Shown piece by piece: positions 1-7,355 of a DNA stretch of 24,436 bases. The stretch's first letter is position 1; every line of letters begins with the position of its first letter. Source of the DNA: JAKFDK01 sp036676195 (GTDB lineage Bacteria > Bacillota > Sulfobacillia > Symbiobacteriales > ZC4RG38); NCBI GenBank assembly GCA_036676195.1, contig JAKFDK010000051.1, positions 1-24,436 of the forward strand. Direction: 5' to 3'. The notes beneath the pieces are model-generated. The model had not been told where the DNA came from. It did no database searches and was given only the letters and a program-made list of their open reading frames with translations. The position numbers and the translations under genes were made by a program.

Positions 1-587
1 TTGCGGCTAAAGTCATCGATCCAGGCCAGCAGGTAGACCTTGCGGCTGCGACCGGGCAGCGCCGGATGTGGCAGTTGCAGGGTGTGCTGTGCGTCACCCT
101 GCCAGCACTGGTTACGGTGTACGGCCTCAAACCGCCGGAAGGTGGCCGGTTTACGGGCCAGCGCCTGACGGGTACAACCCACCCGGGCGAAGGCTTCTGC
201 CAGGGTACTGCGCTTGAGCAGCCCTCGCGGCGCCTTGCCGGCCAACTCCAGCGTCTCGATTAGTTGTCTGACACTGCACTCTGGCTTTTCCCGCCGCAGT
301 GCCACCGCTGTTTCCAGCACTTCCGGGGTCAGCGCACGCCCCTGGCCGGCATCCATCCGTTCTACCGGCTCCAGGCCCTTCAGACCACGGTCCAGGTAAT
401 CCTTGACCCATCGCTGCATGGTGCGTTTGCCGATCCTGGTACGGTTACTGTAGGGGATGTCGTGCTGCCTGCGTGCAATCACCGCCATCAGGCGTTGCCG
501 GGTAGTGCCGTTCCGCTCTGCCACGACCTCGGCTATCGTGCGGTAACGGAACAGGGCAATCTCCTCCCGGCGCTGCTTGTCATCCAT
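1..587 (-). mobile_element. DDE (rve-type) transposase, N-terminal part, cut by window edge
   Basis: The minus strand is open from an ATG at 587 to the window edge, giving 195 codons without a stop. A good ribosome binding site (AAGGAGG) lies about 8 nt before the ATG. The N-terminal 120 residues are helix-turn-helix-like and basic, with segments such as KRTMQRWVKDYL. The start of a retroviral-integrase-type catalytic core follows: CWQGDAQH carries the likely first catalytic Asp and YLLAWIDDFSR the likely second. The Glu would lie beyond the edge. This matches IS481/Mu-like transposases that cut and join element ends. The reading frame is intact as far as visible, unlike its upstream partner at 671-1277, with which it shares orientation. 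The exact IS family is not determined. Confidence 0.8.
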
Positions 588-670
588 CGCCGTAGCCTCC
601 TTGCTCAAGATTGCCGCTATTCTCACACGGCAGTCGCAAGGTCGGCAACGGACAGGGTTTGTGGGGGCAG

Positions 671-1277
671 TTACAGCCGGGGCAACCCGACCGAAAGACC
701 GTTGCAGTAGGCAAAAAGCCCGGGATGGTCCTGACCGGAAGGAACCTGTGAGCGACACAGATCGCCCAGATCGCACAACGCCTTTAGCGCCGCACCGGAA
801 CCCTGCCAGCGGGGACCGAACTGGAACAGATCGCAGCCAGGCCGCATGAGCAGGAGCCGCTCAGTAAGCACTTGCGTCCACGCGGCTGCAGCCAGCCGGA
901 CCCTGGCCAGCCACCTGGCCACTGTTCGAGATGACAGCCCACTGACCGCTGCACAACAGGCTCGGGCGGCGATTTCTACCACGGTTGACCCTTGCAGACG
1001 GCGCCGCATTACCCCTTCCCGCAGGACAGAGACGACGTAAGGTGCGAGGAAATCAGGCAATACCGACACCGTGGCACCGCAGCCGGGACAGCACCAGCAA
1101 TAGATGGGGATACGGAATACCCTTCGGCTGGTTCACGGCTGTGCGCCAGTAGCGGCCATGCTTATGCAGGGCGGCTCCCCCGCACTATCGGCAACCAATG
1201 CTAAGAGTAGGGCTATTACCGCCATAGCGCCTCAAGTAGGCTTTGACGGTCCGCCCCAAAGGCAGTATGATAGGCAT
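671..1277 (-). pseudogene. Broken DUF6431-like, transposase-associated protein
   Basis: A zinc-ribbon-like protein can be read on the minus strand only across two lesions. It starts at an ATG at 1277 (MPIILPLGRTVKAYLRRYGG). An in-frame TAG sits at 1187-1185 inside what should be the first CxxCG motif. It continues CGGAALHKHGRYWRT and then needs a frame change near 1115-1140. After that it reads YCWCCPGCGATVSVLPDF, a second cysteine pair, and stays open to the stop at 671. The layout (two Cys pairs, then a helical part with an SSRTVARWL segment) fits the DUF6431 family, which I recall as occurring beside IS481-type transposases. The family name is from memory. The two lesions are seen directly and make the copy inactive unless they are sequencing errors. 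Confidence 0.65.
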
Positions 1278-1303
1278 GTACGGGAGGGAAACCTCCTGGA
1301 CTG

Positions 1304-1346
1304 AGAACCTCTGGGGTGTCTGCCACGACGTTGGCCCAGAGGTTCT
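1304..1346. repeat. 12-bp inverted repeat, hairpin or element end
   Basis: AGAACCTCTGGG at 1304-1315 is mirrored exactly by CCCAGAGGTTCT at 1335-1346, with a 19-nt loop. On the plus strand TTCTATTT follows, so a weak terminator is possible. It lies just upstream of the broken DUF6431 gene and could be a leader hairpin or part of the element boundary. No function is claimed. Confidence 0.5.
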
Positions 1347-1368
1347 TTCTATTTCCCTCAAACATTCC

Positions 1369-1397
1369 GGGGAGGGATTCCAATGAATTCCCTCCCC
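1369..1397. repeat. Interrupted palindrome
   Basis: GGGGAGGGA at 1369-1377 pairs with TCCCTCCCC at 1389-1397. The loop includes an AATGAATT-like core, so nearly the whole 29 bp is palindromic apart from one extra base. It sits in the gene-poor stretch between the insertion element and sigK. Confidence 0.5.
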
Positions 1398-1636
1398 GTC
1401 TAGAAGTTTCCTGTATGTGAGACCGACGGCGAGCGCCAAATAGCGGCGGAGCTAACAGCTGGTGTCATGCGGCAAGAGTCAAGCCTGGGCCGCTAGGGGA
1501 ACCGCAAATTCGGTAAGGTCTGCTGCCTGGCCCACTGCGAACCGCCCGCTAAGTGCCAGACCGCAAGGGTGCGCCAATCAGCACCACCGCCTTCCAAAGG
1601 TCATGCCGCGTGGCATACCTTACCAAGCGATAAACA
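1398..1636. other. Gene-poor stretch with RNA-like pairing
   Basis: No convincing gene is present here. On the plus strand several helices are possible: GGTCTG (1517-1522) with CAGACC (1556-1561), CTGGGCC with a GGCCCA segment, and CCG/CGG around 1503-1513. A 12-bp hairpin that could act as a terminator follows at 1637-1669. This could be a structured RNA or the remains of one. I could not match it to tmRNA, 6S, RNase P, SRP RNA or a known riboswitch. Confidence 0.25.
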
Positions 1637-1669
1637 AAACCGTCCTCGCCAATAAGAGAGGACGGTTTT
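1637..1669. terminator. Symmetric hairpin terminator
   Basis: A perfect 12-bp stem is present: AAAACCGTCCTC, a loop of about 9-10 nt, then GAGGACGGTTTT. The run of A on one side and T on the other gives it terminator character in both directions. On the minus strand it lies about 80 nt past the stop of the truncated sigK. On the plus strand it ends the RNA-like stretch. Confidence 0.6.
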
Positions 1670-1749
1670 GCTATATCCTTCGCAGAACTACACCCATCCG
1701 CGTCTGCAGGCTTCATACCTCCCCCGATTTCACAGCGTAATAGAAGTTA

Positions 1750-2121
1750 TTACCGACAGGGTGTGGTCATCAAGATCTCATTTTCGATGCAGCGGGCGGC
1801 ATAGGTCGCCAGGCGGGTACCCTTGTCTGGCTTGAAGGTGGCAATGGCCTTTATGAGCCCGACGGTGCCGATGGAGATCAAATCGTCTGTTTCCTCGCCC
1901 GTGTTGTCGAATTTTTTGACGATATGGGCGACAAGCCGCAAGTTCCGCTCAATCAGGACCGCCCGGGCCTCTTCATCCCCTTGCTGCAGGCGGCCCAGAC
2001 ACTTGGCCTCTTCTTCCTCCGACAATGGCTGTGGGAACGTGCTGGAATTCGATACGTACCCGGTCATCAGCATGAGACCGCGGATGATCGCCTCGGCCAG
2101 GCCACCGAGAAAGTCAAACAT
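1750..2121 (-). pseudogene. sigK: Pro-sigma-K, N-terminal part; reading frame broken at skin-type site
   Basis: This is the N-terminal half of the mother-cell sporulation sigma factor K (SpoIVCB-like). Residues 1-21 form the hydrophobic pro-sequence, normally removed by SpoIVFB. The mature part starts near YVSNSSTFPQPLSEEEE. Region 2 follows: RNLRLVAHIVKKFDNTG, DDLISIGTVGLIKAI and TRLATYAARCIENEILM. Five unrelated codons (TTPCR) and a stop come after ENEILM, where normal SigK goes on with HLR and about 120 more residues of regions 3 and 4. The ATG at 2121 follows a strong GAGGAGGTG site. The break matches the place where skin elements divide sigK in Bacillus and Clostridioides, so the gene may be repaired by excision in the mother cell. 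The C-terminal half is not in the window. Confidence 0.85.
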
Positions 2122-2163
2122 GGTGGCACCTCCTCGCTGTCAGAGGCAGCGATGTGTGCCACC

Positions 2164-2171
2164 AGTGTATG
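2164..2171 (-). promoter_or_regulatory. SigE/SigK-type -10 element upstream of sigK
   Basis: CATACACT on the minus strand lies 43 bp before the sigK ATG. It fits the sigma-E -10 pattern CATACAMT and partly the sigma-K pattern. Those are the two factors known to transcribe sigK in Bacillus. No clear -35 element was found at 13-15 bp, so the call rests on one motif and its position. Confidence 0.4.
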
Positions 2172-2289
2172 GGCGCCCGCTGAAGTGCGTGCCTGTCCGC
2201 TGACAGGGACCAAGCCGTTCGGCCAGAAAGTCGTTTATCTCCTACGAGCCGGCTTGGGATTCGACATAGCTACATAACACTCCCCTGAC

Positions 2290-2547
2290 TCATCCCCCAG
2301 GTGCAGTCATCCCGGGCCGGAACAGCCTCTCCCCCTTAGTAACGTCCGCCTGCAGCCACGCCTGAACGGCCCGCCATGCCGCCTCGGCAGAGGCCCAGGC
2401 GGCGCTTCTGAGTTCGCCCTGCACAGCGGTGCCGTCCCCAGCCAAGAACAGATTCCGCACCCCGGACACCGTGGGTCCGGGTAGGTCCGGGGAGCCATGC
2501 CAGTGGCAGGGTCGCTGTAACTGGTCACGATCATCCGAGCTGTTGAG
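2290..2547 (-). pseudogene. C-terminal remnant of an FAD-dependent oxidoreductase
   Basis: One minus-strand frame reads DLPGPTVSGVRNLFLAGDG followed by a stretch beginning TAVQGELRSAAW, then stops at 2290. This is the C-terminal FAD-contacting motif of amine-oxidase or phytoene-desaturase-like flavoproteins, where LAGDG binds the cofactor. A TAG at 2550-2548 closes the frame upstream. No Rossmann N-terminus is present, and the bases further upstream belong to a GNAT gene. It is therefore an isolated scrap of about 86 codons. The parent subfamily cannot be named. Confidence 0.55.
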
Positions 2548-2684
2548 CTATGCACCGCTGCCATCTGCACGGGCAGGGCCCGGCTGAAGAGCCCGGCCGA
2601 AGTATAGGGGGCTCGTCACCGGGTAGAGTTTGGCGACCTGCTGACCGGTGGGGTCCGGGCGGTGGCAGCCCAGTCAGGGCTTTT

Positions 2685-3029
2685 TTACCCACCGGTGTCC
2701 AGAATTCGCTCCATGATCCGGGTATCGGTCCAGACTCCGTCCAGTAGCCCTTGCTCCCGGTAGTCGCCCACGTGGCGGAAACCCAAGTTATCGTACAGTC
2801 TAATGGCTCCAACACTGTGAGGAAAGGTGGCAAGGACCAGTTTGTGGTATCCAAGCATCCTGCCCGTTACCAGCAGTTCCTGCATCAACGCAGTCCCTAT
2901 GCCAGACCCCCGATACCTACGCTCCACGTAGACGGACAGATCCGCCACGAACCGATAGCCTGGTCGCGGGCTGAACGGGTTCAGAGACGCCCATCCCCGC
3001 ACCCCATCCCGCACAACGGCCACGATCAC
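2685..3029 (-). pseudogene. GNAT acetyltransferase, ArsN1-like, N-terminus missing
   Basis: The 114-residue frame from GTG 3029 carries the acetyl-CoA-binding core of a GNAT enzyme: ADLSVYVERRYRGSGIGTALM (motif A, with the RGSGIG loop) and then IRLYDNLGFRHVGDYREQG. The YREQGLLDGVW ending resembles the ArsN1 branch, which acetylates arsinothricin-type or phosphinothricin-type compounds. Such proteins normally begin with about 50 more residues. The missing beginning (VTVRPAVSADVPAIT) is present in the neighbouring frame just upstream at 3026-3472. An internal deletion plus frame change therefore separates the two parts. The GTG overlaps the upstream TGA. I infer a broken gene, although a short coupled protein is possible. 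Confidence 0.6.
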
Positions 3030-3472
3030 CGGGTGCCGGGGGGAGTAATGGCCGGCACATCAGCCGAAACAGCGGGGCGTACCGTAACAGGGGGGCGGCT
3101 CAGATCAAGCCGCATCGCAACTGCCGAAGACGGGCACGCACCCTGGAACTCGGCCGACACCATGACCGCAGCCGGTATATCAGACCCGGTGACCCGGGTG
3201 AAGCCAAAGCGACGGTCCAGCAGGTGACGAACCAACTCCCTGCCCAGGCCATTGCCCTGCTCCGACGGGATAACGACCAGGGAGCGCAGCAACGCTGCAT
3301 CACCGTATCGTTCCAGGCCCACCATACCAATGATCCGCCCAGCACGGAAGGCAAGCAGAAATTCAGCCAGGTGAGCCTGGGCTCCTTCCAGAGGCAGCCC
3401 CGCTGAGGTCAACAGTTCGGCCATGGTTGGCCAGTCGGAACTCCCAGCCTGGTGAAGACAGACGTTCTGCAT
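3026..3472 (-). pseudogene. GNAT acetyltransferase, ArsN2-like with internal deletion, run into next gene
   Basis: The start ATG at 3472 follows GGGAGGAAG. The protein shows the GNAT fold start, then LLRSLVVIPSEQGNGLGREL (acetyl-CoA loop), then LLDRRFGFTRV and SDIPAAVMVSAEFQGACPSS. The last stretch is typical of ArsN2, an acetyltransferase found in arsenic-resistance loci. ArsN2 proteins normally have about 25 residues between LLDR and RFGF (a segment like GVRELYLLTTTAEAFF). These are missing here. The frame then runs without a stop into VTVRPAVSADVPAIT, the usual beginning of a second GNAT protein, and ends at 3026. Two internal deletions and a fusion point to decay. The family name is from recognition of motifs. 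Confidence 0.6.
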
Positions 3473-3532
3473 GAGACTTCCTCCCATTGCCGCTCCCGGC
3501 TGCGGGGATCAGAAACTCCAGGAACAGGCGCC

Positions 3533-3569
3533 CCTCACCCCGATGTGTCTGCTCAGGATCTGTAGGTGA
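3533..3569. repeat. Inverted repeat in intergenic region
   Basis: CCTCACC near 3533 pairs with GGTGAGG near 3563-3569, with a loop of about 23 nt. It lies between two divergent genes. The stem is only 7 bp and its role is unknown. Confidence 0.25.
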
Positions 3570-3624
3570 GGTGTCATAGAATTGCTCTGCTACCCAACCC
3601 CAGGCCCGCTATTCTCGTCTTGTT

Positions 3625-3951
3625 TTGATAGAGACATCGATACTCGGGGGGCGGGAAGCCTTGCGGCGCGATAGCGGGACATACGCCATGGCCCTGATAC
3701 TGACCGTGTCCTGTGTGCTGGCTTATAAGCCCTTCGGTTCCAGGTGGACCGAACGGGACTGGGCCACTGGTATGGGCGCGCTTACCGGGGTCATGATCGG
3801 TCTCTCCCGCGGTCCCTGGGGCGCCGGCCTCGGGACCATGGCGGGAGGAGGCGCCGTGGCACTGGTGCTGCAGCCGGGTACCGCCTGCACACCGGGCTGC
3901 TCGCCGCTGGAACCGGACCTGGGCCCGACCCTGTGGAGCGGCGGACCCTGA
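3625..3951 (+). CDS. Small membrane protein, unrecognised
   Basis: This frame encodes up to 108 residues with two likely membrane segments, around residues 21-35 (AMALILTVSCVLAYKP) and 49-83 (a glycine-rich stretch with MGALTGVMIGL and GAGLGTMAGGGAVALVL). The start is uncertain. TTG 3625 has no clear binding site. TTG 3661 has a purine-rich GGGCGGGAAG upstream, and ATG 3688 would remove the first 21 residues. It converges with the oxidoreductase gene, whose stop is 18 bp away. I recognise no family. The reading frame could be spurious, but the hydrophobic pattern favours a real gene. Confidence 0.4.
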   Translation: MIETSILGGREALRRDSGTYAMALILTVSCVLAYKPFGSRWTERDWATGMGALTGVMIGLSRGPWGAGLGTMAGGGAVALVLQPGTACTPGCSPLEPDLGPTLWSGGP

Positions 3952-3968
3952 CGACACCAGCGGCCTCC

Positions 3969-5819
3969 TTAGTAAGACAATTCCAGTTCAGCCAGCGTGG
4001 CGGCGGTGGGTACCCCCGTCTGCGGGTCCCACCCCATCAGCGTATACCAGGTCCGGCGAGCCTGGTCAAACTCCTCCCGGTCCAGAGCCTTACCCATCCG
4101 CGAGTCGGGCAGGGCTTCAAACAGGCGGGACGGCAGCTTGTCGTCGTCAGGCGTAAACCCACGCCGGACGTTGACCAGCCGGGAAAGGGTATTGGCCCGC
4201 AGGCCCACCTTGAGCAGCTCCCAGACGTCAAAATCCTCCCACCCCGTGCAGGCCCGAACCAGATCCGCCTGCTGCGTGGGGGTATAGGGCAGAAACATGC
4301 ACATCACCATGCAGTCCAGGGCATGGCGCAGGTTGGTCACATAATAGAACAGTTTCAGCTTCTCGTCGGCAAAACCATGGACCTGGACCGGGGCAAACTC
4401 GCCAAAGGTCTGCATCAGTTCCAGTGGACGGGTGCGGCCGCTGTACATCGGGTCATGCATATTGTGCATATGGTCGGCACCGGTGGGTGACACGGCATAA
4501 CCAAGCCCCAGGGCATGCTTGATGCGGGGCTCATGCAGGGGCAACTCCTGTCCCTTGACGTGCATGGCAAACGTCTCGGCACCGCCGCCGATGCGGCGGG
4601 CCGCCCGCAGCGAGCCCTCGGCCAGCATGTCGGCCAGTGGGCCATCCCGCCGGGCAATCCGCTCCACCAGGTCCAGCATCGCCGCGGTGTCACCAAACTG
4701 CGGTGCTTCCGGCAGCAGGCCGCGCTCTCGGCATTCCATGGCAAAGCTCAGCACACCGCCCAGGGAAATGGAGTCAAGGCCATGGGCCGCGCAACGCTCG
4801 CTGGCCTTGGCAATGGCGGGCAGGTCGTGCACTCCCACGGCGTTGCCCAGGGCGCTGAGGGTCTCATATTCCGGTCCGCCGTAGCGCCGGTCGATGTGGT
4901 AGGGCGACTCCAGGCTCACCACCCGCTTGCAGCGGACGGCGCACGAATGGCAGGTATCCCTTGCGACCAGCAGGCCGGTTTCATTCATGGTTTCACCGGC
5001 GTAATCCTCGGTATGCTCCCACGAACCAGCCTGGAAGTTTCGCACCGGCAGGCCGCCCTGGGCATTCAGGCTGCGCACACCACCGGTGGTGCCCAGGTCA
5101 TAAAAGTGTTTGACCAGGTTCAGGTTCTGCCCCAGCCACTTTTGCACGGCCGACGTGCCGGCCGGGTCGTTCAGTTCCATCAGGCCAGATTTGCCCACCG
5201 GCGCCAGACAGGCCAGGCCCTTGAGGTTCTTGGACCCCATGACGGCACCCAACCCGCCGCGGCCGGCAAAATGACTGCGATCATTCACGATACAGGCAAA
5301 GCGGACCCGGTTTTCTCCGGCCGGGCCGATCAGCGCCGTACGGATCCGGTCGGAACCGTGGGCGGCCCGAATGGCGTCCTCGGTCTCTCCTACTTCCAGG
5401 CCCCACAGCCCGGTGGCATCCCGTAGCTCTGCCTCACCATTATGCATCCACAGGTAAACCGGTCGCGGGGACCTTCCGTAGACCACGACGGCGTCAAAGC
5501 CCGCCCGCTTCAATTCGGATCCAAAATAGCCACCGCCCTCGGAACTGGCCAGACCGCCGGTGAGGGGGGAAAGCGCCCCGACCCCGTTGCGCCCCTGCCC
5601 GCTCACCGCCGCCCCCGTCACCACGCCCGGCGCGAAGACCAGTACGTTCGCAGGGCTGAGGGGGTCAGCGTCCATAGCCACCCGGGTGAGCAGATAATGG
5701 GCAATGACGGCCCGGCCGCCCAGGTAACGGCGAAAAAAAGCCTCACCAGGGGTTTCAATCGCCAGGCTGCCTTGATCCAGGTGCACATGTAAGACGCGAT
5801 TATGGTATCCGAACGGCAA
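3969..5819 (-). CDS. aor: Aldehyde:ferredoxin oxidoreductase (tungsten enzyme)
   Basis: At 616 residues this has the usual AOR length. It oxidises aldehydes to carboxylic acids with ferredoxin as electron acceptor, using a tungstopterin and a [4Fe-4S] cluster in the cytoplasm. The N-terminal domain opens with GYHNRVLHVHLDQGS and RYLGGRAVIAHYLL, typical of the pterin-binding fold. The cluster cysteines are C290, C293 and C297 (DTCHSCAVRC) plus a cysteine in DCMVMC at 503-507. This spacing parallels Pyrococcus AOR. SHFAGRGGLGAVMGSKNLKG is the conserved family block. I chose TTG 5819 because GGGGAGGGA lies 7 nt upstream and the protein then begins at the normal place. A longer frame extends to 5936 without family support. 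No MoaD-like or tungstate-transport gene is adjacent, so the aldehyde substrate is unknown. Confidence 0.93.
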   Translation of the reverse strand: MPFGYHNRVLHVHLDQGSLAIETPGEAFFRRYLGGRAVIAHYLLTRVAMDADPLSPANVLVFAPGVVTGAAVSGQGRNGVGALSPLTGGLASSEGGGYFGSELKRAGFDAVVVYGRSPRPVYLWMHNGEAELRDATGLWGLEVGETEDAIRAAHGSDRIRTALIGPAGENRVRFACIVNDRSHFAGRGGLGAVMGSKNLKGLACLAPVGKSGLMELNDPAGTSAVQKWLGQNLNLVKHFYDLGTTGGVRSLNAQGGLPVRNFQAGSWEHTEDYAGETMNETGLLVARDTCHSCAVRCKRVVSLESPYHIDRRYGGPEYETLSALGNAVGVHDLPAIAKASERCAAHGLDSISLGGVLSFAMECRERGLLPEAPQFGDTAAMLDLVERIARRDGPLADMLAEGSLRAARRIGGGAETFAMHVKGQELPLHEPRIKHALGLGYAVSPTGADHMHNMHDPMYSGRTRPLELMQTFGEFAPVQVHGFADEKLKLFYYVTNLRHALDCMVMCMFLPYTPTQQADLVRACTGWEDFDVWELLKVGLRANTLSRLVNVRRGFTPDDDKLPSRLFEALPDSRMGKALDREEFDQARRTWYTLMGWDPQTGVPTAATLAELELSY

Positions 5820-5843
5820 TAGAAGTCCCTCCCCGGGGTGGCG

Positions 5844-5858
5844 CTTCATCGAATGAAG
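5844..5858. promoter_or_regulatory. Perfect short palindrome upstream of aor
   Basis: CTTCAT and ATGAAG flank a 3-bp centre (CGA), 25 bp before the aor start codon. It could be a repressor or activator half-site pair. No promoter hexamers were confidently placed around it, so this is a candidate only. Confidence 0.3.
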
Positions 5859-6073
5859 TTCTACTTTCCGGAAATAATCCCTGCCGAAGCCCTGCAGGTG
5901 AAAAATGGCCGGTACCTGCCGGCGCCGGTGCTGCATACTGGTGATGTGCCGGCCTGCGACAACAACGGCCCCAAAGTCGCTATTTTCGGCACAGCCGGGA
6001 AGACACCGTTCCGTGTTATCATGTAGCTATCTTTGATCGTTAAACTTAAACACCATAAAGAGGAGAGTACCAC

Positions 6074-7045
6074 GTGGACACGATCGCACACGCTCTTTTG
6101 GGCGTCGCGATGGGCGTGGTGGCTCAGCATTTCGGTGCTGCAGAGGCCGGGGCCGGTGCAGACGCGACGCGACAGGCGCTGCTCTGGGGCAGCATTGTGG
6201 CGGCACAAGTACCGGACCTTGACCTGGTGACCATGCTCCGCGATCGCCTGAATCATATCCGACACCACCACGGCCTGACCCACTCGTTGGCCGGCGCCGC
6301 CGTGCTTTCGGCCACAGTAACCGCCTGGGCCTGCTGGCAATGGCCCGGGGCGCCGTTTGGAACCGTGTATCCCTGGTTGCTGCTGGCCATGGTGGTTGGG
6401 CACCTGGTCCCTGACTGGCTGACGGCCTTTGGCACCCGCCTGCTGCTGCCGTTTCGGGGCGAATTTCTCGCCCTGGACTGGCTGGCCCAGTCGGAACCGG
6501 TGATGACCATGGCCCTGGCAGCTTCCGTTGCCCTCGCTTTCTACGACTGGCCCCGGGCCCACTGGTGGGCGGGCGGCGGCCTGATCCTGAGCACGCTGTT
6601 CGTCGCCTGGCGGGGGTTCAGTCACGCCCGGGTCCGCCGGCTGGTTCGCCGTGAGTATGCCCGGCACTACCGGGTCTTGCGGGTGTCGGCTCACCCGCAT
6701 CCCTGGCAACTGACGCGCTATGAATATATCGTGGATACCCCCGGACTGTGCCACCTGGGTACTGCCTGGCTGACCGGACCGGTGCAGGAGCAGGTGCAGC
6801 ATGAACGCACCCGGCCCGCGCCCCACTGGGATGCCGTGGTCCAGGACGGCCGGGTTGCCCCGATTCTCCGCTTTACCCGGAATCCGGTGGTGCAGGCCCG
6901 GCGCCTGCCCGACGGCGGGTGGCTGTTCGGTGTCACCGATTTCCGCGGCGGCTGTGCCTTCCACTTCACCATAACCGTGGATGAACACCTGCAGGTGCGC
7001 ACCGCCCGGCGCGCACCGTTGAGTAAACCAATCGAAACGGTCTAG
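6074..7045 (+). CDS. YdjM-type membrane-bound metal-dependent hydrolase
   Basis: The 323-residue product belongs to the YdjM / DUF457 family of membrane proteins annotated as metal-dependent hydrolases. The N-terminus MDTIAHALLGVAMG, the acidic PDLDLV and the RHHHGLTHSLAGA block (residues 62-74) hold the His/Asp ligands of the family. Several hydrophobic segments lie between about residues 70 and 180, including LSATVTAWACW and LLLAMVVGHLVP. A soluble C-terminal domain of about 110 residues follows, with YEYIVDTPG and FTITVDEHL. The GTG start at 6074 has GAGGAG about 9 nt upstream. The substrate is unknown. The gene diverges from aor across 250 bp and is closed by a terminator at 7075. Confidence 0.85.
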   Translation: MDTIAHALLGVAMGVVAQHFGAAEAGAGADATRQALLWGSIVAAQVPDLDLVTMLRDRLNHIRHHHGLTHSLAGAAVLSATVTAWACWQWPGAPFGTVYPWLLLAMVVGHLVPDWLTAFGTRLLLPFRGEFLALDWLAQSEPVMTMALAASVALAFYDWPRAHWWAGGGLILSTLFVAWRGFSHARVRRLVRREYARHYRVLRVSAHPHPWQLTRYEYIVDTPGLCHLGTAWLTGPVQEQVQHERTRPAPHWDAVVQDGRVAPILRFTRNPVVQARRLPDGGWLFGVTDFRGGCAFHFTITVDEHLQVRTARRAPLSKPIETV

Positions 7046-7074
7046 TCCCAGGGACCCTGGTCCCGCAAGATTAT

Positions 7075-7105
7075 ACCCCCGGTCCGATGTGGCACCGGGG
7101 GTTTT
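7075..7105 (+). terminator. Rho-independent terminator after hydrolase gene
   Basis: ACCCCCGGT and ACCGGGGGT form a 9-bp stem around a 10-nt loop, followed by TTTTCCT. It lies 30 bp past the stop of the hydrolase gene and insulates the pilin gene downstream. Confidence 0.85.
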
Positions 7106-7150
7106 CCTGTACCCTGTAACCAAACTGCAGTGAAGAAGGAGCGGGTCGCC

Positions 7151-7324
7151 TTGCGGCCAGGCCAGCCCCACAGCTCGCCCCGTGATGAAGGCGGCCAGGC
7201 CATGGTCGAATATGCCATGATCATTGGCCTGATCATCCTGGGCGTAGCCGCTCTGCTGCCCAGTTTCGGCGCAGCCGTCTCGGCTCTGTATCAGACCCTG
7301 ACTTCCGCCATCCCGTCGCTCTGA
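7151..7324 (+). CDS. Flp/Fap-type (type IVb) pilin
   Basis: This 57-residue preprotein has the Flp pilin pattern. A short basic leader ends DEGG, then QAMVEYAMIIGLIILGVAAL begins the mature pilin with Glu5 and Tyr6 relative to cleavage after Gly. A single hydrophobic helix and a short tail ending TSAIPSL follow. I prefer TTG 7151 because AAGGAG lies 9 nt upstream. A GTG at 7130 in the same frame would add 7 residues. A prepilin peptidase would process the leader and a Tad-type machine would assemble the fibre. No Tad, CpaF or RcpA genes are visible nearby, so the gene is orphaned within this window. Confidence 0.8.
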   Translation: MRPGQPHSSPRDEGGQAMVEYAMIIGLIILGVAALLPSFGAAVSALYQTLTSAIPSL

Positions 7325-7355
7325 GGCCGGGCGCCCCGCCGGCCGCTGATCAGCG

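Noticed and set aside
1480..1600. Cobalamin-riboswitch-like words (GGGGAACCGC, GCCCACTGCG)
   Set aside because: The B12-box does not match, the P7-P8 region is missing and there is no downstream gene in the right direction.
1549..1716. 55-residue minus-strand frame with GGGGGAGGT directly before ATG
   Set aside because: The binding site is only 1 nt from the ATG, and the frame is built across the perfect terminator hairpin at 1637-1669, so chance is more likely than a gene.
1462..1740. 92-residue plus-strand frame
   Set aside because: It has no binding site and no coding-like composition, and it crosses the terminator hairpin.
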